Source: an uncultured Lachnospiraceae bacterium
GTDB lineage: Bacteria; Bacillota; Clostridia; Lachnospirales; Lachnospiraceae
Length of the DNA: 13,824 nucleotides
Assembly: GCA_947178115.1 (NCBI GenBank)
Contig: CAMWXF010000010.1
Span: forward strand, 1-13,824
Direction of reading: 5' to 3'
Shown: in pieces, positions 1-7,614 of the stretch
Layout of the letters: every line of letters begins with the position of its first letter
How positions within the stretch are numbered: the first letter of the stretch is position 1
Notes under the pieces: generated by a model
Told to the model about the DNA's origin: nothing
Seen by the model: only the letters and a program-made list of their open reading frames with translations
Databases searched by the model: none
Translations under genes and position numbers: made by a program

Positions 1-209
1 CCTTCTGACTCCCCAATCGTGCCATCAGGCACCATTCCTTCCGCCCAATCCATACCACGCATGAAAATTACCCGGGCAAAGGTCCTCTCATCCCTACGAA
101 TCACTCCGGAAACCAAAATCTTCACATCCTGTTCCACGTCGATAACCTTGTTCCCATCATTTTCCGAAGCTGCCGTCTCTCTTTTTATAATTACTTTTCC
201 GTCTTCCAT
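1..209 (-). CDS. Hypothetical protein, N-terminal 69 residues (runs off left edge)
   Basis: An open frame begins at an ATG at 209-207 and continues off the left edge of the window. A good ribosome binding site (AAGGAG, about 4-5 bases before the ATG) supports this start. The visible 69 residues begin MEDGKVIIKRETAAS and are mostly charged and hydrophilic, with a possible beta-rich stretch (DVKILVSGVIRRD, then FARVIFMRGMDWAEG). There is no signal peptide or membrane segment. I do not recognise the family. It starts 69 bp after the end of the Rpn-type gene on the same strand, so the two could be co-transcribed. The opposite-strand frame over the same bases has no ribosome site and looks like a shadow. 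Confidence 0.6.
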   Translation of the reverse strand, partial: MEDGKVIIKRETAASENDGNKVIDVEQDVKILVSGVIRRDERTFARVIFMRGMDWAEGMVPDGTIGESE

Positions 210-278
210 AATTCTCCTTATTGCTTCACTCTCTATACACACCAACGTGTTTATATCTGCAAATGTATGCCGGATTCT

Positions 279-1202
279 TTAACTTTTTGCTCTTAATCGC
301 TCTATCTCACTGAGAAGTGACTGAATCTGTGTATCTCTTTCTTGGATGAGCTTTTCCTGTTCTGATATCGTGCTTTCATGCTCGGCAAGCATATTTTGTT
401 GCTCTGCTATCACGCTTTCACGTTCAATCGCCGCCTTCCGATAGCTTGCAATAGAGACATCACGATCCAGTATTGCCATCTCATAATTATGAAGATCCTC
501 ATAATATTCCTCACGGTCACGGCACCTCTTACGGATCTGCTCATCAGCACTAAGACGGAAAATAGTCTCTGCCGCTTCATTCAAATATTCATCTCTGGAT
601 GCCAACATTCTGATCTCCTCCCAAGTAGTTGCCTTCATAAGTGATGCCCACTCATCAATATGATACTGTTTATCTTCCTCGGTCGCTAAATCTATACGAG
701 ATAAGTTTACCACATTCAGCGTGATGTTGTCACTATATTTTTGATAATTCTTTACGTTAATAAGTTTATAAGTTGCGTAAAATTCAGGATATTCATTAAA
801 TAACGTGTAATCCAGCAACCCGATTTGAACAACAGATTTTGCTTCAGAATATTCCTGACCGTGGGTAAGACTGTCGTAGGAACGGCACATATAAATAACC
901 GAGCGGGTTTGCCAATTAAGTCTGTTTGTTATCTGCATTTCCAGATTAATCAATGTCTTGTTATTTAACAAAATATTGACGTCCAGACGGAATTCTTTGC
1001 TTTCAATTGCCTCCCCTAAGATAATGGGATTCATAATATTCATGGAAATGATCTCTTTCTCCGAGTAATGAAGCAAAGAACAGATCAGTCCACGTAATAC
1101 TTTGTGATTGGACTGTAAAACTGCCCGAAACATATAATCATTGGTCATGCCATATGGAATTACACCGCTGGCACATTGAAGTGAGCTTTGATTCAGATTC
1201 AT
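279..1202 (-). CDS. Rpn/PD-(D/E)XK nuclease family protein with C-terminal coiled coil
   Basis: This 307-residue protein resembles the Rpn (recombination-promoting nuclease) / PDDEXK_2 family, often annotated as 'PD-(D/E)XK nuclease family transposase'. The N-terminal part has the family pattern: MTNDYMFRAVL near residue 19, then RLDVNILLNNKTLINLEMQI (about 72-91). This supplies the likely metal-binding Asp74 and the E-x-Q pair Glu88/Gln90. It is followed by the typical TRSVIYMCRSYDSL helix. Residues about 225-307 are rich in Glu, Gln and Arg with heptad-like spacing (AEQQNMLAEHESTISEQ) and probably form a coiled coil. The start has a GAGGAAG ribosome site 8 bases upstream. The gene is more AT-rich than its neighbours, and such genes are commonly mobile or multicopy in Clostridia. 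Family members cut DNA and promote RecA-independent recombination; whether this one moves anything is unknown. Confidence 0.85.
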   Translation of the reverse strand: MNLNQSSLQCASGVIPYGMTNDYMFRAVLQSNHKVLRGLICSLLHYSEKEIISMNIMNPIILGEAIESKEFRLDVNILLNNKTLINLEMQITNRLNWQTRSVIYMCRSYDSLTHGQEYSEAKSVVQIGLLDYTLFNEYPEFYATYKLINVKNYQKYSDNITLNVVNLSRIDLATEEDKQYHIDEWASLMKATTWEEIRMLASRDEYLNEAAETIFRLSADEQIRKRCRDREEYYEDLHNYEMAILDRDVSIASYRKAAIERESVIAEQQNMLAEHESTISEQEKLIQERDTQIQSLLSEIERLRAKS

Positions 1203-1537
1203 AGATATGTCTTCCTCTCTTATAGACGGAGCTGCGCTCCATAGATACTGTGGGAATCATGAAAACAGAAATGATTCCTGATAAGATATGAAATATGTAT
1301 ATCATATAGAGAGTAAAGATACAACAGTTTTATAGAGTTCACTATATAAAAATTTTATGTACGTTATATCGACGATTTGATTCTTCAACTAAATATAGTG
1401 TAATCCGACACACCTGCCCTAAATAAAATACCAAATATTGTATTGTGCAGTTTTCACAGTTTGGCTTAAATCGCCAAAGCCAATAGCTGAATGTCAAAAT
1501 TGAATTTACAAGTTTCAACTGTAAACCGTACAGTAAG
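1203..1537. other. Intergenic region with several small hairpins
   Basis: This 335-base AT-rich gap lies between the second ABC permease and the Rpn-type gene. No credible coding frame is seen. It contains four inverted repeats. An 8-bp stem with a 10-base loop lies at 1253-1278 (GGAATCAT/ATGATTCC). A 5-bp stem lies at 1228-1240 (GGAGC-TGC-GCTCC); both of these would fall in the Rpn leader. A 7-bp stem lies at 1461-1482 (TTGGCTT/AAGCCAA), and a 6-bp stem at 1518-1534 (ACTGTA/TACAGT) sits directly behind the permease stop codon. The last two are the only candidates for the 3' end of the ABC operon, but neither is followed by a clear T-run on the minus strand, so I do not call a terminator. Confidence 0.5.
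1296..1324 (-). promoter_or_regulatory. Possible weak vegetative promoter for the Rpn-type gene
   Basis: Reading on the minus strand, a TTGTAT -35-like hexamer (1324-1319) and a TATACA -10-like hexamer (1301-1296) are separated by exactly 17 bases. The match to consensus is only moderate in an AT-rich stretch, so this could be chance. It would give a leader of about 90 bases that contains the two hairpins described for the intergenic region. Confidence 0.3.
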
Positions 1538-2272
1538 TCAAGCTCGCGTTAATTTCGGACGGGTTGCTATATTAATGAATATAGCGCCGGTGCCTGCCAA
1601 CAGATATATCATTCTCGCAAGCAGCCACACGGAATTTACCACGAAAGCAGGATCGCCGTCCGGCATGACGGGAAGAGTCAGCGGATACGTGGAAAAAAAT
1701 CCTCCGCCGAACAGATCGAACGCTCCCGATACACCACCGACAAATCCCACAATGAAAACAACGGGCAGCAGCGCATAGATCAGACTGCAATGCAGTCTGC
1801 CTGCAAGATGTCCGACGCCGACTGCAAACAGGAAGCACGGTATCATTTCAAGCAGCGCCGGGAGAATAAAAGCCCCAAAACCGTAATAACCGAAAAACGC
1901 TGCATAAAATATTGCTCCAAGTAATCCAATAACAAGATATATGATAAAGAAGCATACACTTAGAACCGCTGTTCTTATCAACACGGTCTGTGCGTAGGAT
2001 ATCGGTGTCGCCGAAGTCAGTATCTCGACGCGCTTTTGCTGTTTGCCATAATATCCCGCCTGAATCAGCAGAACTGTTATAATTGATATCGGAAGTGTTT
2101 TTCCGATATATGCACAACTGCTCCATACCGAAAACGGAGCGGTGTACGCAATGCCCTCGATAATTTCGGTGGTGAGAATATACCACGCAAAAACCGCGTT
2201 TACAGCAAGCATTGCGAGAAACAGTCCGCTTGTCAGCAGGCGTTTCAGTTCATATCCAAATACTTTAGTCAA
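1538..2272 (-). CDS. ABC transporter permease subunit (ABC-2-like), TTG start
   Basis: A 244-residue, strongly hydrophobic protein with about six membrane segments (roughly residues 13-33, 53-72, 100-125, 130-152, 158-182 and 205-232). It matches the size and layout of an ABC-2-type permease half. The start is unusual: a TTG at 2272-2270 that overlaps the TAA stop of the upstream permease-peptidase gene (…CTTGACTAA…). The TTG is supported by a strong GGAGGAGG ribosome site 8 or so bases upstream inside that gene, and the next in-frame Met (residue 21) lies inside the first membrane helix. The overlap implies translational coupling, so this protein is probably made with and pairs with the permease-peptidase and the ATPase. 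It is the last gene of the operon. The substrate cannot be told from sequence. Confidence 0.85.
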   Translation of the reverse strand: MTKVFGYELKRLLTSGLFLAMLAVNAVFAWYILTTEIIEGIAYTAPFSVWSSCAYIGKTLPISIITVLLIQAGYYGKQQKRVEILTSATPISYAQTVLIRTAVLSVCFFIIYLVIGLLGAIFYAAFFGYYGFGAFILPALLEMIPCFLFAVGVGHLAGRLHCSLIYALLPVVFIVGFVGGVSGAFDLFGGGFFSTYPLTLPVMPDGDPAFVVNSVWLLARMIYLLAGTGAIFINIATRPKLTRA

Positions 2273-4448
2273 GCTTCAAATCCTCCTCCGTAAGTCCGCA
2301 GTAATCCAGAAAGTCTTTATAGGTAACGTTGTATTGATCGGTTCTATTATTGTAATCCGAATATATTGTACTTAGTATTTCGTCCATTTTCTCCTCGCCG
2401 CCCACAAGCTTCTCCGCTTTGAGTATCATCAGCGGCATGCGCTTGTAATGGTTTGTCTGCTGATTTGAGGCGCTTAATTGTTCCCTGTAATGTTCCGGCA
2501 GCTTTTCAAGATATTCAGGATAACGATTGTAGAAATTCCTGTCCTGCTCTGCCACTGCCCTGGTCCAGTCATCGACATAGTATTGCTTTGCGTAAAGTTC
2601 GCCGTATTTTTCTTTTACAAGCCTGTACGTTGCATAAACTGTAAGTCCTTCAGCCGACCATATATCATCGTTCTCGCACCATACTCCTACGCCGCCCCAC
2701 CACTGATGTATCATTTCGTGGATAAAAACTTCCGTTGCGGTTGCTCCTCTGTTAGGATCACTTAAGATATTCGGAGAGATGACATCTTCAAACCATGTTG
2801 ATGATCCTTGCGTCGCATAGCCGCCCATTTTCATTGAACTAAGCTGGAACAGCGTGAATAAACCTCTGCCGATATGCGGCGATTTTCCGTAGTGTTCTGT
2901 GCAGTAATCGTAAACATCGCATATCGACTGCTGCACATTATATTCCTCCACGGCAGATCTGTATACATCTCCGTATACAAAACGGAAATTAATATCATTT
3001 GATGAAAAAGTATCCGTTACATAATTTCCTGCAATAAAATTGAAAATATAATGTTCGCCGAGAATAGTACTGTATGTTCTGGTTCCGTCACTGTTTTGTA
3101 CATACTTCGTTATCGGTTCAAAGAAAAGGAACGGCGTCAGAGTATCAGGGAGCGTGACCTCAAAATCGACTGTTCCGTAATCGAGACCATAATTCATCAG
3201 AAGCGGCACAATATCTGTATGCTCCAGATAAATATAATTTTCGCCGATAGAATTATGCACTCCCGGCATATGACATTGTGCGACCGATGGAAAGCCGCCG
3301 TATTCTATGATCAGCCTTTCTCTGTTTTTTTCGGGCAGCTCGAAATACGTGTCATACTGTCCGTTTATATCCTCTTTGACTGTGCGGAAGTTTACGCGCT
3401 CGCCGCCATAGGTAATGCTTTTTATTTTATAACCCGCGTTCAGGCGCAAAACAGACTCTCCCTTTATCGGGGTTATGATCCGATATTCCGAGGTCCCGGA
3501 CAGGGTTCCCAAAACCGTGTCTACTTTAACGGAATATTTGACGCCTGTCATACCTTCCACCAGTTTTAAATTATGTTCATCATCCAGAATAAATTCGTCA
3601 ATAAAATCGTCAGCTCCGTTCCCGATAAAAAGTTGATTATTCCACAGCACTGCACCGACTGTTATCAAAGCAGCCATACCGATAGGCAGATATACCTTTT
3701 TTAATCCGCGCACAAAAGATTCTGCAAGACCTTTTTGATATTTCCGCAGGCAGATCAGCGAGAACATCCATACACCTGCGGCAATACACAGCCAGACAAG
3801 CCGCGTATATGCCCCCATTCTTTGGAACCAGATGTCAGGAAAGCCGTCAGAATACGCGTATGCGAGTGGGTTTATCCATCTTAAAAAGTATTTTCTTTGA
3901 GCCAAACGGCTGAAACTCATATATGCGAGAGCCGCGTACAATACTGCGGAAAGCTCTACGCGCCGTGTGATACGGTAAAAGCCGTCTGCAAACAGTATGG
4001 ATATCCACCATGTGGGCAGCATAAAAACAAGGAAATTCAAAAAATAATATCCTGTATTAAAAAGATAATCGAGTTTCACAGCCGTAAAAGGAAGATAGGC
4101 GAGGGCACACAATATCGTCGCAGCTGCCGAGATCGTTATCAGTGCAGCTGCTTTTGCGGCTGAATGCGCGAGGGGAGGCGCTGCCGAAGCCGCAAGGATA
4201 TCCGTACCGCTGCGGAATTGGCGGCTGGCGTCTGCAATCGCTGCGATCGCCCACAAAACCGATCCCGCCGCTGTGCCCGCAAGTACGGGACAACCGATAT
4301 AAAGAGCTGACATTGTTACAGAACCAACGGGAAAATAGACCGTATATCCGAGCATCGGAGCACACAGGCAGAGTGCGGAAATAAGCCATATCTGCTTTGT
4401 TAAAATAAGCCGCCTCAGTTCAACACGGTACAAAGATAAAAATCTCAT
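2265..4448 (-). CDS. ABC permease fused to an extracellular M1-type zinc metallopeptidase
   Basis: A 727-residue fusion. Residues 1 to about 270 hold about seven hydrophobic helices (near 19-40, 46-72, 99-122, 133-154, 163-180, 214-234 and 252-270), like an ABC-2 permease. With the N-terminus in the cytoplasm this puts the remaining part outside. Residues about 300-727 resemble M1 (gluzincin) aminopeptidases. The zinc motif HEMIH is at 577-581 and the third ligand Glu600 (WSAEGLTVY) lies exactly 18 residues after it. The usual GxMEN exopeptidase motif is not evident; the matching place reads MGGYATQGSS (541-550). I chose the ATG at 4448-4446 over the one 24 bases upstream: it overlaps the ATPase stop as ATGA and has GGAGGG just ahead. 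Permease/M1 fusions are known in Firmicutes and Bacteroidetes annotation. A role in peptide processing or envelope defence is inference. Confidence 0.88.
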   Translation of the reverse strand: MRFLSLYRVELRRLILTKQIWLISALCLCAPMLGYTVYFPVGSVTMSALYIGCPVLAGTAAGSVLWAIAAIADASRQFRSGTDILAASAAPPLAHSAAKAAALITISAAATILCALAYLPFTAVKLDYLFNTGYYFLNFLVFMLPTWWISILFADGFYRITRRVELSAVLYAALAYMSFSRLAQRKYFLRWINPLAYAYSDGFPDIWFQRMGAYTRLVWLCIAAGVWMFSLICLRKYQKGLAESFVRGLKKVYLPIGMAALITVGAVLWNNQLFIGNGADDFIDEFILDDEHNLKLVEGMTGVKYSVKVDTVLGTLSGTSEYRIITPIKGESVLRLNAGYKIKSITYGGERVNFRTVKEDINGQYDTYFELPEKNRERLIIEYGGFPSVAQCHMPGVHNSIGENYIYLEHTDIVPLLMNYGLDYGTVDFEVTLPDTLTPFLFFEPITKYVQNSDGTRTYSTILGEHYIFNFIAGNYVTDTFSSNDINFRFVYGDVYRSAVEEYNVQQSICDVYDYCTEHYGKSPHIGRGLFTLFQLSSMKMGGYATQGSSTWFEDVISPNILSDPNRGATATEVFIHEMIHQWWGGVGVWCENDDIWSAEGLTVYATYRLVKEKYGELYAKQYYVDDWTRAVAEQDRNFYNRYPEYLEKLPEHYREQLSASNQQTNHYKRMPLMILKAEKLVGGEEKMDEILSTIYSDYNNRTDQYNVTYKDFLDYCGLTEEDLKLD

Positions 4449-5305
4449 TCTCTGCCCTCCTTGTGGATACAATACAGGTACGCATCCTCGAGGGTCGGTT
4501 CAGCGATTTCCGCAAACTTCGGAAGCTTTTCGGCAACGATACGACAGCGTATGCCGTTTGATACGTTCACCTTGGAAACAACCCGACAGCCCTCGGAAAC
4601 GGGATCCCCCGCCTGTGCAATATAGGTTCCGACGTGTTCTGCTGCGTCCGATATCAATACGGAAGGCGATCCGTCGTAAAGGATAAGTCCGCCGTAGATT
4701 ACAAGAACACGATTGCAGACTGCCTGCACGTCCTCCACAATATGCGTGGAGAGCAGCACGATCTTATTCTGCGCCATTTCCGAGAATATATTGCGGAACT
4801 TTATACGCTCCTCAGGGTCGAGACCAACGGTAGGCTCATCGAGAATGATAAGCTGCGGATTGCCGAGCAGCGCCTGTGCAATGCCGACGCGCTGGCGCTG
4901 ACCGCCGGAAAGATTGCGTATGCGAACCTTTTTTTGTTCCGTAAGGCTTGTACGCTCCAGCGCTTCGTCAATGTATTTTCTGCCTTTAACACCCTTGAGC
5001 GCCGCCATATAGTCCAGAAACTGCCATACGGTCAATTCATCATACAGACCGAAGCTCTGCGGCAGATAACCCAGCTGCGCCTTAAGTTGCGTTTCCTGTG
5101 AAAGCAGCGGTTTGCCGTCCAGAAGTATCTCACCCTTGGTTGGGATAAGCCCGGCTATCAGCAGCTTCATAAGCGTTGTTTTTCCCGCGCCGTTAGGTCC
5201 GAGAATCCCGATAAATCCCGGACTTTCAAAATTCACCGTTATATCCTGCAATGCTTTTTTCCCTGATGGATAGATCATGGTAATGTTATCGATATCTATT
5301 TTCAT
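4445..5305 (-). CDS. ABC transporter ATP-binding protein
   Basis: A 286-residue ABC ATPase with every core motif: Walker A GPNGAGKTT (36-44), Q-loop Gln83, signature LSGGQR (132-137), Walker B LIILDE (152-157) and H-loop His188. The last 90 or so residues form a short C-terminal extension typical of ATPases that pair with ABC-2 permeases. The frame stays open for 31 more codons upstream, but the ATG at 5305-5303 starts a normal family N-terminus (MKIDIDNITMIYPSG) and has AAGGAA nearby, so the longer start is rejected. Its TGA overlaps the start of the permease-peptidase gene by 4 bases (ATGA), so ATPase, permease-peptidase and second permease form one coupled unit. The kinase gene ends 89 bp upstream. 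It powers export or signalling by the two permeases; the substrate is unknown. Confidence 0.95.
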   Translation of the reverse strand: MKIDIDNITMIYPSGKKALQDITVNFESPGFIGILGPNGAGKTTLMKLLIAGLIPTKGEILLDGKPLLSQETQLKAQLGYLPQSFGLYDELTVWQFLDYMAALKGVKGRKYIDEALERTSLTEQKKVRIRNLSGGQRQRVGIAQALLGNPQLIILDEPTVGLDPEERIKFRNIFSEMAQNKIVLLSTHIVEDVQAVCNRVLVIYGGLILYDGSPSVLISDAAEHVGTYIAQAGDPVSEGCRVVSKVNVSNGIRCRIVAEKLPKFAEIAEPTLEDAYLYCIHKEGRE

Positions 5306-5338
5306 CTGTCGGATTCCTTTCTGTTGTGCATTGCAATC

Positions 5339-5369
5339 ATTATAGTTTAAATATTGTGTAGTTTGTCGG
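5339..5369 (-). promoter_or_regulatory. Possible promoter of the ABC unit between kinase and ATPase
   Basis: In the 89-base gap between kinase and ATPase, the minus strand carries a perfect TATAAT (5344-5339). A -35-like CCGACA (5369-5364, spacing 19) or CGACAA (5368-5363, spacing 18) lies upstream. The -10 is excellent and the -35 weak, as is common for activated promoters. A direct repeat CTACACA occurs at 5394-5388 and 5361-5355, 33 bases (three turns) apart, and could be a regulator site. This would let the response regulator control the ABC genes separately from its own operon. Confidence 0.4.
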
Positions 5370-5394
5370 GAGTTAATGTGTTTTTTGTGTGTAG

Positions 5395-6747
5395 TCAATC
5401 TGCGGTTTTGTCAAAACATACCGTAAAACTCACTCCATCGGCAGTATTTTCTATTTTGAATCCGATATTATATTTCTCGAAAATCATACTTGTAATGTAC
5501 AATCCCAGTCCGCTTCCCCGTTCCGTGGAGGGATCTGCACGGTAAAACGCCTCAAAAAGATGTGGCAGGTGTTTCTCGTCAATATGCGCAGGAGAATTCT
5601 CCACGATAAGCACTGCACCGTTTTCACGCGTAAGTGTGATCTTTACGCTTCCATGATCGGACGTATGCGTGACAGCATTACCGATAATATTCCCGAGCGC
5701 TTTGTCTAAGAGCTTTTTATCACCGCCGACAATGATATCGTCCTCCGCTTCTGTCACGACCGTTATTGATCTTTCCACGGCATAGTCGGAATATTCTTCG
5801 GCGAGTGCTTTTATTGTTTCAGACAGGTTCACCGATTCGTTATTTTCAACATCGGAGATATCAAGATATGACACTGACAGCACTTCTTTGATAAAGTTGC
5901 TGAGTGAATGGAGTATCTCAGCGCTGCGGGCCAAATATTTTTCTCTGTCCTTATAGACACCGATACCTGCCTGCATACCCTCCAACTGCCCTATTACGAC
6001 TGCAATGGGTGTTTTCAATTCATGGGATACTCCTGAGAAAAACAGCATACGACGGTGCTCGCGTTCCTTTTCAAGCGCAATTTCGTCTTTCAAAGTACGA
6101 TTGTGCATATTCAGTTCATCCAGCGCAGCGTGAAGTTTATCCGACATTTCGTTGATACTTGCGGACAACATACCAATCTCATCGTTTCGTATATCGGGGC
6201 AATACCAGCTGAAGTCCAGATCCGCCATTCTGCCGGCAATTTCACCGATACGGATAATGGGCTGTGTCGTGCGCTTTGAAAAGAACCATGCGCCGGCTAA
6301 GCAAAGAATAACTGCTGTTATTGCAACGTATGGAACGCTGCTAAGAATTGCCCGTGTTAATTCGTCAGAGCGTGAGCTGTTGTATTGCACGATCAGAATA
6401 TAATCATCATCGGAGCCGGCGAAACGAAATGGATAGCCGTTGTTATTGCTGACAACTGCGCTTGTCGGTTCAAAAGTAAAAGGGCTTACGGCATTTGCTT
6501 CGCCGTCCAGCAGAAAAAGATATGCGCCCGTTTCCCGTATAAAATCAGTAAAAAGCGGCTCACTGTTTTGTTGTTCGGTGACCCGCAAAGCTGATACAAG
6601 CTGCTCCGTTTCTGTATCAAGCAAACGCTGAGAACGGCTTTTGTCCGTGTAAGGAAGCGCGATCCAAATGCAAAGAAAAGCAATGACGAAAATTGTCAGC
6701 GCAAGTGCTGTCAGCAGCGCAAATGTTCTGACTGTAAGCTTTTTCAT
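5395..6747 (-). CDS. Sensor histidine kinase (HAMP, HisKA, HATPase)
   Basis: A 450-residue membrane kinase. A first membrane helix (about 9-31) and a second (about 138-156) enclose an extracellular sensing domain of about 105 residues with no family I recognise. A HAMP-like linker follows (about 157-210). The phosphoacceptor is His242 in FSGVSHELKTP. The ATPase domain shows the N-box (NIIGNAVTHT, Asn357), an F-box-like LFEAFYR (398-404) and a G2 box GSGLGL (411-416). The G1 region reads IVENSPAHID instead of DxGxG, a variant also seen in VanS-like kinases. The start ATG overlaps the stop of the regulator gene by 4 bases (ATGA), and AAAGGCGG lies just upstream. It should phosphorylate the adjacent regulator in response to an external cue, probably one handled by the downstream ABC/peptidase proteins. 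Confidence 0.93.
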   Translation of the reverse strand: MKKLTVRTFALLTALALTIFVIAFLCIWIALPYTDKSRSQRLLDTETEQLVSALRVTEQQNSEPLFTDFIRETGAYLFLLDGEANAVSPFTFEPTSAVVSNNNGYPFRFAGSDDDYILIVQYNSSRSDELTRAILSSVPYVAITAVILCLAGAWFFSKRTTQPIIRIGEIAGRMADLDFSWYCPDIRNDEIGMLSASINEMSDKLHAALDELNMHNRTLKDEIALEKEREHRRMLFFSGVSHELKTPIAVVIGQLEGMQAGIGVYKDREKYLARSAEILHSLSNFIKEVLSVSYLDISDVENNESVNLSETIKALAEEYSDYAVERSITVVTEAEDDIIVGGDKKLLDKALGNIIGNAVTHTSDHGSVKITLTRENGAVLIVENSPAHIDEKHLPHLFEAFYRADPSTERGSGLGLYITSMIFEKYNIGFKIENTADGVSFTVCFDKTAD

Positions 6748-7412
6748 ATTCCGCCGCCTTTCAGTTTATAGCCTACACCACGCACGGTTTCAATGAAGTC
6801 GTGGTCGGCGAGTTTGTGCCGGATATTCTTTATGTGGGTGTCAACGATACGGGAATCGTTATAGTAGCCGTATCCCCATAAATTGTTAAGCAGGGATTTT
6901 CGTGTAACGACCTCTCCTGGAGCTTTCATAAGCTCATAAAGTATCTCAAATTCACGGAGTGTGAACTCCACGGGATTATTTTCGACACAAACGGTATGTG
7001 CTTTAAGATCAAGTGATATTCCGCCGTATTCCAGTGCCTGCGGCTGATCCGGCATAGTCCTGCGCAGTACCGCGTCAACCTTATGCACCAGCAGCGGCAT
7101 GGAGACAGGTTTGGTGATATAGTCGTCAATGTGAAGCCTGTATCCTCTCATCTGATGAGTCTCACTGTCCAGCGCAGTGAGCATAATAATGGGAACGTCA
7201 CTCTTTTCTCTTATCCTGCGGCAGACTTCATAACCATCTATTCCGGGCAGCATAAGATCAAGCACGATCAGATCAAATGCGGTATCATTCGTCAGCCCGA
7301 TGGCGGCTTCTCCGTCAGCAGCAGCGGTTACCTCGTACCCTTCATTTTCCAGAAAGCTTATAAGAAGCTCGCGATAATCGGCATTGTCCTCAACAATAAG
7401 CAGCTTTGACAT
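6744..7412 (-). CDS. OmpR/PhoB-type response regulator
   Basis: A 222-residue two-domain regulator. The receiver domain (about 1-115) has the acidic pocket Glu8/Asp9, the phosphorylation site Asp52 (VLDLMLPG), Thr79 (MLTA) and Lys101 (TKP). The C-terminal winged helix (about 125-222) has the family pattern FTLREFEILYEL … SLLNNLWGYGYYNDSRIVDTHI … VRGVGYKL. A ribosome site AGAGGT precedes the ATG by about 6 bases. It is the first gene of the operon and overlaps the kinase gene by 4 bases, so the two are made together. The expected role is to bind repeats at its own promoter and/or the ABC promoter and adjust transport and peptidase levels. Confidence 0.95.
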   Translation of the reverse strand: MSKLLIVEDNADYRELLISFLENEGYEVTAAADGEAAIGLTNDTAFDLIVLDLMLPGIDGYEVCRRIREKSDVPIIMLTALDSETHQMRGYRLHIDDYITKPVSMPLLVHKVDAVLRRTMPDQPQALEYGGISLDLKAHTVCVENNPVEFTLREFEILYELMKAPGEVVTRKSLLNNLWGYGYYNDSRIVDTHIKNIRHKLADHDFIETVRGVGYKLKGGGI

Positions 7413-7431
7413 TTTGTACCTCTTGTTTTCC

Positions 7432-7449
7432 TCAGCATCGCAATGCTGA
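7432..7449 (-). other. Hairpin in the leader of the response regulator gene
   Basis: A perfect 7-bp stem with a 4-base loop (TCAGCAT-TGCG-ATGCTGA on the minus strand) lies between the promoter and the ribosome site. No T-run follows, so it is not a terminator. It may stabilise the mRNA or be a protein binding site. Confidence 0.4.
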
Positions 7450-7464
7450 TTTTTCTTTGCCTAT

Positions 7465-7493
7465 GTTATAACATAAAGCTTTTGCATTTTCAA
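7465..7493 (-). promoter_or_regulatory. Vegetative promoter of the two-component/ABC operon
   Basis: On the minus strand TTGAAA (7493-7488) and TATAAC (7470-7465) are separated by exactly 17 bases, a good sigma-A-type promoter, about 55 bases before the regulator ATG. The -10 sits inside a perfect 14-bp palindrome, TATGTTATAACATA (7462-7475), which could be an operator. Confidence 0.65.
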
Positions 7494-7557
7494 CTTATAG
7501 AGTTGTTCGTCAATATGTATATGCTTTGTCGTGAAAACGATTTGATTTTGCTACAAC

Positions 7558-7594
7558 TTAAAGGAGCTGTGCACTTAGTGCAACAGCTCCTTTT
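7558..7594 (-). terminator. Rho-independent terminator of spoVAD (possibly bidirectional)
   Basis: A strong hairpin 21 bases past the spoVAD stop: AAAGGAGCTGT pairs with ACAGCTCCTTT, continued by GCAC/GTGC around a TTA loop with one bulged A. Stretches of A and T flank both sides. It insulates spoVAD from the regulator operon downstream. Confidence 0.85.
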
Positions 7595-7614
7595 AAAGCT
7601 TTGTGTTAAATTCC

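Noticed and set aside
1461..1482. Hairpin TTGGCTT/AAGCCAA as terminator of the ABC operon
   Set aside because: Only 7 pairs with low GC and no T-run on the minus strand after the stem.
5306..5398. 31-codon upstream extension of the ABC ATPase frame
   Set aside because: The Met at 5305 has a ribosome site and begins the normal family N-terminus; the extension is polar, non-homologous and would overlap the kinase gene end.
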